This document shows, piece after piece, positions 35,221-46,129 of a stretch of 64,000 nucleotides of DNA. The translations under genes and the position numbers were made by a program. Below the pieces are notes generated by a model. It searched no databases, had not been told where the DNA came from, and saw only the letters and a list, made by a program, of their open reading frames with translations. How positions within the stretch are numbered: position 1 is the stretch's first letter; each line of letters opens with the position of its first letter. Origin of the DNA: Allacma fusca (taxonomy: Eukaryota; Arthropoda; Collembola; Symphypleona; Sminthuridae); NCBI GenBank assembly GCA_947179485.1, contig OX359250.1:27910654-27974653 (forward strand). The letters are read 5' to 3'.

Positions 35221-36423
35221 GACTGAAAATAGTTTGTTATAGTCTTTCTTGCAACAATACTAGCGACATAATGTTGAAACGCGTCTTTTCCTAGAATCAA
35301 AGCGTTCATTCAAAAACTTTCTGACCAGGTCTAATAATTTTAGTAAATTTGTCCTGCATAATGCATATTAACTAAGATAATTTCAAAACAAGACTGGCTT
35401 ACAAGCATTTGGTCTTCTTAAATAGTTTAATTTACCGTTGTAACAGCACCGTATCGTGTGCTAAATTCTAAAAGGACAATTTTCATTGGAGATCCCATTT
35501 AAAAAGCATGGGTTACGAAATTAAAATGATAACTTTTAAATATTTTTTCACATTTAAATTGGTTTCAGTGGAAGCCATTCTTTATTATAAATAGCAAGCT
35601 TACGAACAACAACTGTGTTCATCTTCGGGCTATATACAACTAACTTCTAGAATTAGTACATCTAGATAATATGATAATTGAAGATAAGATATTTGAGGAG
35701 AAATTCAGACTGGCAACAAAACATTTGTCTCTGCATCGCGTTATTGATAATTGTGACGGCAAACGGCAACTGTCGGCTTAAGTATATGAAAGAATTATTG
35801 AAAACCTGGACAATTTAATTTTAAATGGGATAATCACATATTTGCCGCCATGATCACTTATATGGGCTTGAGTGGAAACAATGTAACAATGAACCACGCC
35901 ATATAAAATTAAAATCAGTAACGACATTTGTACTAATATTGTCCTATTGGTGTAGTTGGCTAACATGTGTTAATATAATATTGTACGGCATATTAACGAG
36001 ATTTTTCGCATTTTTTTTGTGAAATTTGAAAATGAAGTTTCCTTATGGGATTTTACATTGGAAAATTTAAATTGGACAGGGGGGGTACCCTTTGTTCACG
36101 AATTAGAATTTAAAACTTCTGCGCAAATTCCCGCCCAAACCAGGGCGAGATGGCCCAAACTTTTCGTCTCGCTGGGACATTGGGCCAGGTACCTAAGCTC
36201 CCACAAAATTTCATTCCGATCCCGAGTGGGCATGGGGTGAGGGTTACTTGTTAGTATGTAACCCTTATTGACGTTCATCAAAGGTAGTTTACTTTGTTGA
36301 ATTATTACTTTGCTGATCCTATATTGATCCCCATTGTGCTAACGATGCTAACTTAAATTGAATGAGCGTATTTTTGTTGATGTGTTATAAAACTTCATGT
36401 CAGTTTCCATATGCTTTTTGTTT
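35221..36423. other. Left arm of the fold-back structure, no gene
   Basis: Open stretches such as 35778-35966 (minus) are not conserved in the inverted partner, and no splice-supported gene is visible. Confidence 0.4.
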
Positions 36424-36565
36424 ATTGACACCAGACATGGAAAACGTAATCAGAAAACGTTATTGAAAAACGTTATTAACCGAAAATTTGACCTAACAGT
36501 TTTTGGTAACTAAAACGGAAACCGATAAAAAAAATTTGGTTAAACGAAAACAAACTCATTTAATT

Positions 36566-36847
36566 AATAAAAAATGAGGTTTTAAAAAACCAAAACGAAG
36601 ATGCTTTTACGGTTCTAAAAAGTGAAAAACTAGCATTTGGTGCGGGAGGAATTAGAGCAATAATGAACGATACAAAGCATCTCGGGTGCTACCGAATAAT
36701 ATATTATGTATACGTATGTGTTTGCACCCGAGATGCTTTGTATCGTTCATTATTGCTCTAATTCCTCCCGCACCAAATGCTAGTTTTTCGATTTTTAGAA
36801 CCGTAAAAGCATCTTCGTTTTGGTTTTTTAAAACCTCATTTTTTATT
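36566..36847. repeat. Giant hairpin 1 (124-bp arms, 34-bp loop)
   Basis: Arms 36566-36689 and 36724-36847 are near-perfect inverse complements (a few mismatches near GTGAAAAAC), loop 36690-36723 beginning TACCGAATAATATATTATG. Arm-specific variant TTTGGTGCGGGAGGAATT is shared by both arms. Confidence 0.9.
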
Positions 36848-38400
36848 CAATGGTTTTAAAAATTTTCTTGATTTTATGAGTCCATATTATAATAGTAATA
36901 CTTAATACATTATTAAAATGTTAATGAAGTTCAAATAATTTAATTAGTTGTTAGTATTGGAAAGACTTGAAGTTGCGTTTCGAATATTGAAGGTTATGAT
37001 TATGACAACCATAGTTTGCATTTTTAAACAATTAATTTTTAAGGGTCCAAGCCCTTGGTCGCACATCATAAGATTTTGCACACTAGCTTACAATAATTAG
37101 ACAGACATTTGTGCAAATTTTTATCAAAGTTGTTGTGGGGGAAGACCTTTAAAAAAACTGCAATGTATTAGGATAGGCAATTCCGTAGACTCAAGGGAAA
37201 ACTTGGGTATAAACAGCTTCACATCTTGTAAACTATACATGCTGAAGAGGTGAGTTAAACATTGGAGGTTATACAAATTCTGTCATTGACTTTAAGCCCT
37301 TAATATTAGGATTTGGTCAAAGGGTGTAGAAGTTATCCTCAAATCGTTTTTTTTCATGGGGGGGTAAGTGCATATCTACGCTTTGCGTTTTTTTCCGCAA
37401 CGAATTTTTCAAAAGTTGAAAATTCTACGTTTTGCGAATTAGTAAAAAAAAGCATCTTCGTAAAAACGGAAACGATAAAAGAAACGGAAAAAATGAGGTT
37501 TTAAAAAAACCAAAACGAAGCTGCTTTTACGATTCTAAAAGTGAAAAACTAGCATTTGGTATGCATGGGAGGAATTAGAGCAATAATGAACGATACAAAG
37601 CATCTCGGGTGCAAACACATACGTATACATAATATATTATTCGGTAGCACCCGAGATGCTTTGTATCGTTCATTATTGCTCTAATTCCTCCCATGCATAC
37701 CAAATGCTAGTTTTTCACTTTTAGAATCGTAAAAGCAGCTTCGTTTTGGTTTTTTTTAAAACCTCATTTTTTATTCAATTGTTTTCAAAACTTTCTTGGC
37801 TTAATGAGTCCATACAATAGTAATTCATTATTAAAATTTTCATGAAGCTCAAATAATTGAATTAATTGTTAATATTGGAAGACTTCAAGTTACGTCTCGA
37901 ATATTGACGGTTATGATTTATGATTATGACAAATGACAACCATAATTCGCATTTTTAATTAATTTTTAAGGGTCCAAGCCCTTGGTCGCACATCATAAGA
38001 TTTTGCACACTAGCTTGCAATAATTAGACAGTCATGTGTGCAAATTTTTATCAAAGTTGTTGTGGGGGAAGACCTTTAAAAAAACTGCAATGTATTAGGA
38101 TAGGCAATTCCGTAGACTCAAGAGAAAACTTGGGTATAAACAGCTCCAGATCTCGTAAACTATACACGCTGAAGATGCACGTTAAGCATTGGACGTTGTA
38201 CAAATTCTGTCATTGACTTTAAGCTTTTAATATTCGGATTTGGTCAAAGGGTGCAGAAGTTATCCTTAAATCTTTTTTTTTCAAGGGGGGGGTAAGTGCA
38301 TATCTACGCTTTGCGTTTTTTACGAAAACGAATTTTTTCAAAAGTTGAAAATTCTAATTTTTGCGAATCAGTAAAAAAGCATCTTCGTAAAAAATACGTT
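36567..38400. repeat. Direct duplication of ~920 bp including the hairpins
   Basis: 36567-37487 and 37488-38400 align throughout, for example AGGGTCCAAGCCCTTGGTCG, GACCTTTAAAAAAACTGCAA and GCATATCTACGCTTTGCG occur in both. The open frames 37313-37504 and 38296-38550 lie in this repeat and are not gene-like. Confidence 0.85.
37488..37772. repeat. Giant hairpin 2 with the loop inverted
   Basis: Arms 37488-37612 and 37647-37772, loop 37613-37646, which is the exact inverse complement of the loop of hairpin 1. Both arms carry the variant GGTATGCATGGGAGG absent from hairpin 1, so the arms of each hairpin match each other better than they match the other hairpin. Confidence 0.9.
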
Positions 38401-39100
38401 TTTTTCGTTTTCAAGCAACACTGTAAAATCAACCAGTACGCTATCTCCTGGTCGTCAAATAAAATAGGCGTGACGGCACGCTACTTAAATAATTGCATGG
38501 CTGTAGTTGATCATATGGCAGTACAACCTATTAAGCCTGATTGTTTCTAAAAGCACATATTCCGGGTTATTCTTATTAATAGCTTCATGTCGACATATTT
38601 TGATTTGTGCTTATCGTTTGCTCCATCAAATCAATTATACTGTCAGAGAATATTAAATTTAGTGTTCGTTGCCTCAAAATTGAATTTACAAAGATGGGCA
38701 GACCAAAAATCAGTGAGGTTTTCAACATTTTAAATTAAAACCGAGGATCGATCATCTCGATGTTCAGTGGAATGTTGTGCTTCAACAGTTCGGGTATAAT
38801 TTGATAGCAAATTTATAGAAATTATAGAGTTGCACTCATGTCGGATATTTAGCAGTTCACAGTACATTTTTCCTGATATGCTGAAAATCTTAATACTCTT
38901 TGAAAGACGAAGCTGAATTAAGGATGAAATCCTGAATGCAGCTTTTGTTCCTCCGAACCACTGAATTTTGAATAGAAAGGGGAAAATGGTTTTGTATGAT
39001 TTTTCTTGGTATGCATTATGCATTACAAAATTATAGGTAAAACATAATACAGCTGAATATCGTTGAAGCTGAGTAAGCTGTGAATACCGTTATTAACCGT
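38401..39100. other. Unique core of the 36432-39241 element
   Basis: Non-repeated sequence with an ORF at 38730-39023 (minus, 97 codons) whose residues I do not recognise; it may be residual element coding sequence. Confidence 0.3.
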
Positions 39101-39935
39101 TTAACCGAATTTATTTTGAGCAAAAACCGTTTTAACCAAAAACCGTTTTAACCAAAAACCGTATTTCGAAAAACCGAAAACAAATTCCCAAAAACGTATG
39201 ACTAGCAAACGAAAAACATGTTTTTAGGTTTCCCATGTCTGATTGTCATAACAGAACTTGTAGTAACTTCATTGCCACAGGGGCTTTATCTGTTGTTATA
39301 ATAAACACAAAACGTATGGAAACTGGCATAGAGGATTATAACCAATCACCAATAAAAATAAACTCATCCAAATTGTGTTAGCATCATTTAGCACGAATGT
39401 GGGTCAATCAGCTATTTTGAAAATTACGTTAGGATACCTGCAAGTTGGTTGAAAATAATTAAATTTCAGAATTGTTTTTAAATTAATCTGGTGTTGTGAG
39501 GTATAAATGTTTTTAAAAACACTTAAATGTTGTAATCATTAAATACTATATATGGAGCGTTTAAAATATAATAATAAACGGTAACAATTAAACTATTTAA
39601 GCTGATCAATTGTTTGTCAGCCTGCCTTCATTTGAAATTGTCCTGAATAAGAAGATTTATATTGAACAACTGTTGTAAAATTATTATAAATGGTCACAAA
39701 ATATTTAAATGAATGCTTTGATTCTACGAAAAGACGCGTTTCAACGTTACATTTTAATTAATTTTGTCTGACACGTGCTGATGGACGTTTTACTATAAAT
39801 TATAATTTAATAGTGGTGGTTAAAAGATTATGACTGATCATATTAGCCACCCTGTACTAAATACTCATAAGCAAGTGGTAGTTTATTCGAATTAATCATA
39901 AAAAGAGGAGACTTCAGTCTAGAAAACATGCTTTC

Positions 39936-40202
39936 AAATAAATATTGCGAAGGGCTCTACGACTTTCAGGATTACGCGAACACAAATATTCATGGAGATT
40001 CACAATGATCTCCCGTTGACTTTAAGCTTTTGATATTGAAATTACATCAAGCTGTTCAGGAGATATCGGGAAAAGTCATTTTTTGAGGTATGGGTGAAAC
40101 TCAGGTGAAAGCATAGAGGTTGCTTTTTAGGGATTCTGGACAGACCTGGGCATGACGCAGACATGAGCGCGTAACCTTTAAAAGCAACTTCTCAAAAACT
40201 AT
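39936..40202. other. Unassigned spacer
   Basis: Between the fold-back structure and copy C; no gene or repeat recognised. Confidence 0.35.
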
Positions 40203-41710
40203 TCCAGAGGTTCCAGAGGAGCATTTTATTTCTAGAGCAAGTTTCTAACATTCTAACTAGACAATCATCAATTTTCAGGAACCTCAACAATTAGAAGTAA
40301 CTACGATTATAAAGCGTATTTCCAGGCATTTATCTTGAGAAAAATGTATTATAGACTATGTACATAGATATTATACCTATAAGCAGGCGCGTAGCCAGGA
40401 ATTGGCCAAGGGGGGGGGCAACATTAATTAGAACGTACATATGTAAACTGGCACATTCTATGGGAAATCCAATTCACGAATGTAAAACTCATCAAATTTT
40501 GCAAAATGAATTTCAGATTTTAAAATTCTATACGTTTTACGATTCCATCAAATTTGAATAATTTTGGACCTGATTTTTAATTGGGCTTGATCCGATTTCG
40601 GAGAATTTCGAGACCTGGGTTCGCTTCTATCGTTTCAGCTGGTGCTAAACCTACTGTTCCTGTGACACACGTCTTTGCTTCGAAAAGAAACTGCGGATAT
40701 CAGGCGTGCTTGACCTTTTCATAATGAAGAATTAAATACAATTCATTAATTTAATAATTCTATCCAGCTTAAAAATTCCCTCGAAGCGATGCGTGTAAGT
40801 TACAGAAGCTAAAAGCTTTTAATATGAAAATATTTAAAGCCGCTGTTACCATACTTTTGTTGCCGTTGAAGGTTGAAGACAAATCGACGAGGCAAAGGTC
40901 AAAGTGAAATCGGGATTTCGCAATGCATTCAAATCACCCGCTAAGCAAGGATGAACACAAAAGTATAATCTAGAATCACCCAAAACGTCTCTTTATTGAA
41001 TGGTTTATTATCCACGGCTTCTTCCCGTCAAAAGTTGACCCATCCATACTCGCGAAAATCGTATCGAAATGATTTCCATTTCGATAGAAATTTATTGATC
41101 TAGAAATCCTTTGCTCTCGCAATGGACAACATTGCGATACGATTTTCGCGCGTATGGATGGGTCAATTTAATTACGGGAGGAGCCGTGGGTAATAAATCA
41201 TTCACACGAAACATCCAAACGTCATGGGTGATTCTAGAGTTATGCTGTTTATACACAGATATTTACATGGAATACTGCATATGTTGAGTTTCGAAGTGAT
41301 TTTTTTTACAAATAAAAAAATGTACTGTCAAATCACTAAAAAGGTTTGCATGTCTCAGTATGGACTGATTTATTTTTAACTTTTTGAGTGATTTGAGAGT
41401 ATTTTATTTCGAATGGGGGGGGGCAATTGCCCCCTTTGCCCCCCTTGGCTACGCGCCTGCCTATAAGTAAACTACGGGATAGCTATCAACTTGTCCCATG
41501 TACCGTTTATTAATTCACACTTATAATGGGCATACATGGGAATGGTTGTTGAGACGTTTTTCTTTCTGTCCTGGATAAGTAAATACTTCATCCTACTTCC
41601 AAATGCAATTCATGCAAGGGTCCTTGAAAATTAATCCTATGTAGCTTCCTTTCACGGACATGAGGAAGATACAAACCAGGAGTACTACAATTATGCTAAT
41701 GGTATCTAAA
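40203..41710 (-). pseudogene. 3' fragment of the membrane protein gene (copy C)
   Basis: 40203-40383 plus 41460-41710 match the 3' flank and last-exon region of copies A and B. The reading VCIFLMSVKGSYIGLIFKDP then CMNCIWK ends at a TAG where B has a tyrosine codon (WKYDE). Upstream exons are missing; similarity stops near 41700. It is split by the element at 40384-41459, close to the former stop codon. Confidence 0.75.
40384..41459. mobile_element. hAT-type element with CAGGCGCGTAGCCA ends
   Basis: TIR CAGGCGCGTAGCCA at the left and TGGCTACGCGCCTG at the right, perfect 8-bp duplication CCTATAAG (40376-40383 and 41460-41467). Long G-run next to the left TIR and C/G runs at the right. Copies A and B have a single CCTATAAG or CATAAG-type sequence here. 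It contains a nested palindromic insertion at about 40966-41242 (AATCTAGAATCACCCA ends, inner arms GACCCATCCATAC / GTATGGATGGGTC). Confidence 0.9.
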
Positions 41711-43032
41711 AAATTTAATGTTGAGTTTCAAAACTTGTCAAAAATATTTCCCCAAATATTCGAAATCAAACAATTTGGGAAATACCTGTTTACTTGGTCC
41801 AGAGAGTAAAATGAGTCATGAAATTAAAATTCGGATTTTACTAAATTATACTGTATTATGCTACAATACGGACTGTGCCATGTATGACATACACTAGTGT
41901 TTAAAATCCCCGTTGAATAAAGTAAACCAAAACGACTCATACATTGCAAGGGTTAGTCTATTTCCAAACATGATGATTGCTCACAGTGAAAGTAGCTCAG
42001 AATAAGGCATTTCTTCGACTTCTTTCATCATTGAAATCCAATTGACGAGGTTCTTAAGTTCTTATAGTGATGTGAGATGTCCAGTACTCAATATTTCTGT
42101 TTTAACTGCAGGAGAGAAAACTTGAAGCAAACCAAATTATATGCCTGTAGTAGACTACTGTGATAGAATCTGAAAATCATGTTTTACCTTTCACTTAAAA
42201 CCTCGCTACCACCCGACTCCCCCGCAAATGTGAGTTCTCTCGACCTCCCTCAAAATAGTGATCTTCCGACCTTCTGGAAATTAGTGAGACCCTTGCATTA
42301 AGGCGAAATTCCAAAATTCCATCAAAATTGGTTTGCTCGCACCCCAAGTAACCCGTAAAATATCATGTCTACCATCTGCAAACTTAGCCATTGCTTTAAA
42401 AAAAATAATTCCAAGTTCATGGATTGTTTTAAGAAGCTGCAAAACATTTTCCTTTGTTCCAATCTTGCTCTTAGGACCGCAATTTGTGACAAAAGAAGGT
42501 GATTATTAGGTTCAAATGAACCTCCATGAATTTCCTACTAGCTCATCATTTTTAACTATTTTTTTGATCGTTTGACAGATCGTCCATAAAAAATGGCACG
42601 ATCAGAAACACTTATTCTTTTAGTTTTTTTCTGAAACTGTATTTCATTGGACTGAGCATAAGCCGTCAACATGGATCTTAACAGGCACTCAGCTTTCGCC
42701 CGTACATTGACTTACAAAATCTGTCTGGTTATAATTAAATAGACCTGTAGCGCTGTAGCAATAATCTTCTTAATTTACGGACATGTAAATATCTCAACAT
42801 AGGCCATTAATATCGGACAACAGGAACTTTTAACATTGCTCTGAGCACATGCCTTTAACATTATTCTTAGTCTTGACCCTTAACAGAGACCTAATTATTG
42901 TTACCCGTAATTTTTTTTTAACATTGGATTAATTCGAATTTGCTAAACATTAACCTTTACATTAGCCATTGTATACATAATGTAATTTATTATGTAATTA
43001 CACATACATAGGAATTTAACATTGATTTGAGC
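41711..43032. other. Region without recognised features
   Basis: No ORF longer than about 60 codons, no terminal repeats, no resemblance to the other segments. Confidence 0.45.
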
Positions 43033-44162
43033 CAGTGATGGGTAACGTTATTGATTAACGTTAATGAATAACGTTATTATCGATAAAATCCTAGTAACGG
43101 TTAATGAGAAATAACGTTTAACATATTCCACTTGATTAACAAAAACTTAACGTAAACCCAAACCTCTGGACAGCAAATAACATAAACCGAATCACAATAA
43201 CGTTATTATCCGTTATTGAAAATCCTTTAAAAAAAACTTTTACAATTTACTGCCATCTCTTAAAATTAGATGTAAGTTTTTCAAATCTAAAAATCGTTTC
43301 ATGCAATCGTAAAACATTTAGGTATACTGATTTGCTTTATAAATTTGCGTTTATTTCATTATGTGCATAGTAGCAAAGCGTGTTAAAAAAGAAATACTAT
43401 ATTCAGCTAATTATACGCATCAAAATATATTTCGGTGACCTGAGAGTTTTTTGTAAAGTTACTGTACGTATGTGCATATACATTTCCGACGGATGTGAAG
43501 CACCTTCTAGGATATCACAACTGTTCATGCAAGTCATTATAACATTCGCGAAAATGATAAATTGTCTAAATGTATATTTGATAATGATACACAAACAACA
43601 TATTGCAAATAAATAGAAACTGTTCCATATTTCCATGTTAGATTTCATTTTACATTTTAAAAATTAATTAGCGATTAACTTGACGTGCAATCATCAGTTA
43701 CACATTGTCAACCACAATTACTTCATTTTGATTTTAGAACAAATTGGCATTTTTCGTTTAATCAGAAATGGGTGTATAGACTATTATTACTGGTTACACA
43801 CAGTTTAGTTATCCTGAAGCTACTTGCATGAAGTCAAATTATTGTATCCTGGAAACAAACGTTACGAAGACTTCGGGAATAAATAAAAACAATATTAGTT
43901 CTAATAATTATAACTATTAACCATGCTTAATGGAGCTTTAGATTACAGTGAAAAAATTCAGAAAAATTATTTTATCAACCGTATTCATTATTGTTAATAC
44001 TAACCGTTATTAACCGATTAACGCTACTGAATCCATCTGCTAACCGTTTATAACCATAACCGAATTCTTAAAAAACCAATAACGAAAACGAAAACCGAAT
44101 TCAAACTATCATTACCGTTTGAGCAGTTAACGTAAACCCAAATTTTCGGTTGCCCATCACTG
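43033..44162. mobile_element. hAT-type element, body motif ATTAACGTTAATAACG
   Basis: Ends CAGTGATGGGTAACG and complement CAGTGATGGGCAACC, perfect 8-bp duplication ATTTGAGC (43025-43032 and 44163-44170). Arms of AACGTTATT / AACCGTTATTAACCG units. The centre (43260-43900) has an 80-codon ORF on each strand that I do not recognise. Confidence 0.92.
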
Positions 44163-44726
44163 ATTTGAGCTATTGTTATGAATTTCCCCGCACACTGCCT
44201 GCACAGTGTCGTTCCTTTAGTGTTCTGAAAAGCTTTGAATATATATTTTAATACCGAGTGTGCAACGTAGTATGGATGAAATATGCATATAAAAAAGTAT
44301 ACCTTGATCTCAAGACATCTAACCTAAGAATGACAATATCATGCATCTGTGCTGAGTGAAGGAAGTGTGGGATTTGAGAGCACATGCCAAATGAAGCTTG
44401 CGAAATGAGGGGAAGGCATAAAATAATGTTTTTAATTTTTTGCTGCTAACAATAAGTCATTGTATTTATTTAAACTTTGATTCTCCTCCCGGCCCCAATG
44501 CCAAACACCACTACAACCTCACACCAGAAGCATTAAATATTGAAATGTGCAAAGTGCGGAAACCTTGGCAAGTTTAACTTCCCAACCGTGACAATAGTGG
44601 TCAGAGACCAATCCTCCCGCCCCTTGTCTTCTCTTTCTCTTCTTCCGTGGTTTCTGGTCTGCGTGGGATGTGTCCTAATGAAGCTGGCTTAGTAAATCAA
44701 GAGTCCAACTGTGTCCTTATATTTTC

Positions 44727-44732
44727 TTTAAT
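44727..44732 (-). terminator. Candidate polyadenylation signal of SIFamide
   Basis: ATTAAA on the minus strand about 130 bp after the stop codon, a common variant signal. Other A/T hexamers exist nearby. Confidence 0.35.
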
Positions 44733-44860
44733 TGGCCAAAACACAGCAAAATGCATGAAGGATCTAGCCCTTCTCAGCACATGACAATCTAAGCAAGCTC
44801 AAATTTTCAATTTTTGTAACATTTCAAAAAATTCATGAGGCCCATGTGATCCCGTCAAAT

Positions 44861-45914
44861 TCACCTAGACTCCAAATATAGCGATGAACATGTCTCCATT
44901 GCTATCTCACACAGGGATCCCAGAGAGCTCATTCCTTTCATCCCATCTCCCACCGCTACTACATCTGAAACATAATAATTCCGCTTTCACTATTTTTATC
45001 AATTCATACAATAGACAATAATAATAATATCAAATTATCTATTTCCCTCAAGTACACTCTAGTTTCAAGTTTGAGTTGTTAAGGTAAATTATGAGCCCTA
45101 AGAGCTGGAAAGTGTTCCACCTCGTAATTTTAGATATATAACGCGTGTAGTTTCAGATTTTTATAGTTAAGTTTTTTTGCATTTATGTTTTCTATTATTT
45201 GTTTTTGTTGTATTGTGTCAGATTTAGATCTCAAAGGGAATTGGCCTTAATTTTGGACTCTTGTAAGAGTACCAGGATTAATAGGAATGCCTTAACTTGG
45301 AATAATATAAACGGGATAGTTTAAAATTTGTGTAAAATGCTAAGGAAACTTTTACTTAAGGTCCGAAAACGTTGCTCTGTATGTATCTCTTGTTGTGCCA
45401 TAAATAGGTCAAATTATTATTTAAAAAAAGGTTGAAATTAAGTTGCTTTTGCGCTCTCAAGAGTATAAAAGAAGATTCGGCTCGGATTTGTGGTACATGA
45501 TAGTAATATTGTGGTTATGTACGAAAAATTTTGGATTTTTTACAACCATAACAACACGATCACTTGCTAAATTATCTCAAAAAATCTAAAACAACTTGAA
45601 AAACTAAAAAATATCCAAAGAAAACTAACGAAATCAGAGAGACAAGAATGTTCCTCAAAATTGTTACTTTATCCGCATTAAAATGCTTGCAATAGCAACA
45701 AGTGCTAAGACAACCAGAGTAATAAAAAATAACAGAAAAATTGTCACTTTCGAGACTTTCGGATTACAATATTACCAGAACTTCGTTTTCCAAAAATACT
45801 GCCGTTGAATGGCGGTTTTCTGTAAGCACCGCTGGCCGCCTCGGCCAATTCGGGTGAGACAAAAAATCCAATGGTGATCACAGCGATGACTAATAATAAA
45901 CTGACTTTGCCCAT
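44861..45914 (-). CDS. SIFa: SIFamide neuropeptide precursor
   Basis: Two coding exons, 45776-45914 and 44861-44964, joined across an 811-bp intron (donor TCTG|GTAATA, acceptor TTTCAG|ATG, phase 1). The precursor has 80 residues: signal peptide MGKVSLLLVIAVITIGFFVS with further residues to about 29, then AYRKPPFNGSIF (30-41), the amidation and dibasic cleavage signal GKR (42-44), and a C-terminal peptide ending with LCEIAMETCSSLYLESR. The CxxxxxxC pair matches the CEVAMEAC pattern of insect SIFamide precursors. Processing should give amidated AYRKPPFNGSIFamide, or a form extended by SG depending on the signal peptidase site. The upstream in-frame ATG at 46010 would bury the signal peptide, so 45914 is preferred. 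SIFamide is made in a few brain neurons in arthropods and acts through a G-protein-coupled receptor on feeding, courtship and sleep. Confidence 0.96.
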
Positions 45915-46040
45915 TTTCGGATTTGTGAAGGACGAAACTTTTGTAAAAGCACAATCTGGCGTAAAAATCTTCCTTCCTAGTGACTTGACCGTCGGAGAGA
46001 AACTAACCACAAGAATTCGGAACAGAGTTTATCACAAGCC

Positions 46041-46050
46041 CTTTATATAT
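46041..46050 (-). promoter_or_regulatory. TATA box of the SIFamide gene
   Basis: ATATATAAAG on the minus strand, about 130 bp upstream of the chosen ATG; a transcription start would fall near 46010-46020. It directly abuts the 80-bp element at 46050-46129. Confidence 0.55.
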
Positions 46051-46129
46051 GGTCGTTGAAGGAGCAAAGTGATCTACACATCCTATGTTTTTGTACGGCA
46101 TGTAGATCCTTTTGCCTCTTCAACGACGG
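46050..46129. mobile_element. 80-bp TA-flanked miniature element at the SIFamide TATA box
   Basis: Ends GGTCGTTGAAG and CTTCAACGACGG with TA on both outer sides, and one TGATCTACA / TGTAGATC motif per arm. It is a minimal relative of the 57-770 element. Confidence 0.7.

Larger units (their letters stand above)
36432..39241. mobile_element. hAT-type element with AAAACCGTTTTAACC ends and hairpin core
   Basis: Ends CAGACATGGAAAACG and complement CAGACATGGGAAACC; flanks ATTGACAC (36424-36431) and ATTGTCAT (39242-39249) match at 6 of 8. Subterminal arms of ACCGTTTTAACCAAAAACCG type. The core contains a ~920-bp direct duplication, each copy bearing a giant hairpin. Confidence 0.75.
30320..39935. 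repeat. Large fold-back (inverted-repeat) structure
   Basis: The left arm (about 30320-36423, interrupted by the elements at 30497-34442 and 34579-35212) is the inverse complement of the right arm (39242-39935). Paired landmarks include TTAATTCGAATTAACTGCCA (30331) with the segment near 39890, GAAACGCGTCTTTTCCTAGA (35277) with 39740, and CAGTTTCCATATGCTTTTTG (36401) with 39325. The spacer holds the element 36432-39241. Net of insertions, arms are ~0.7-1.2 kb. It may be a fold-back transposon or an inverted segmental duplication. Confidence 0.65.
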
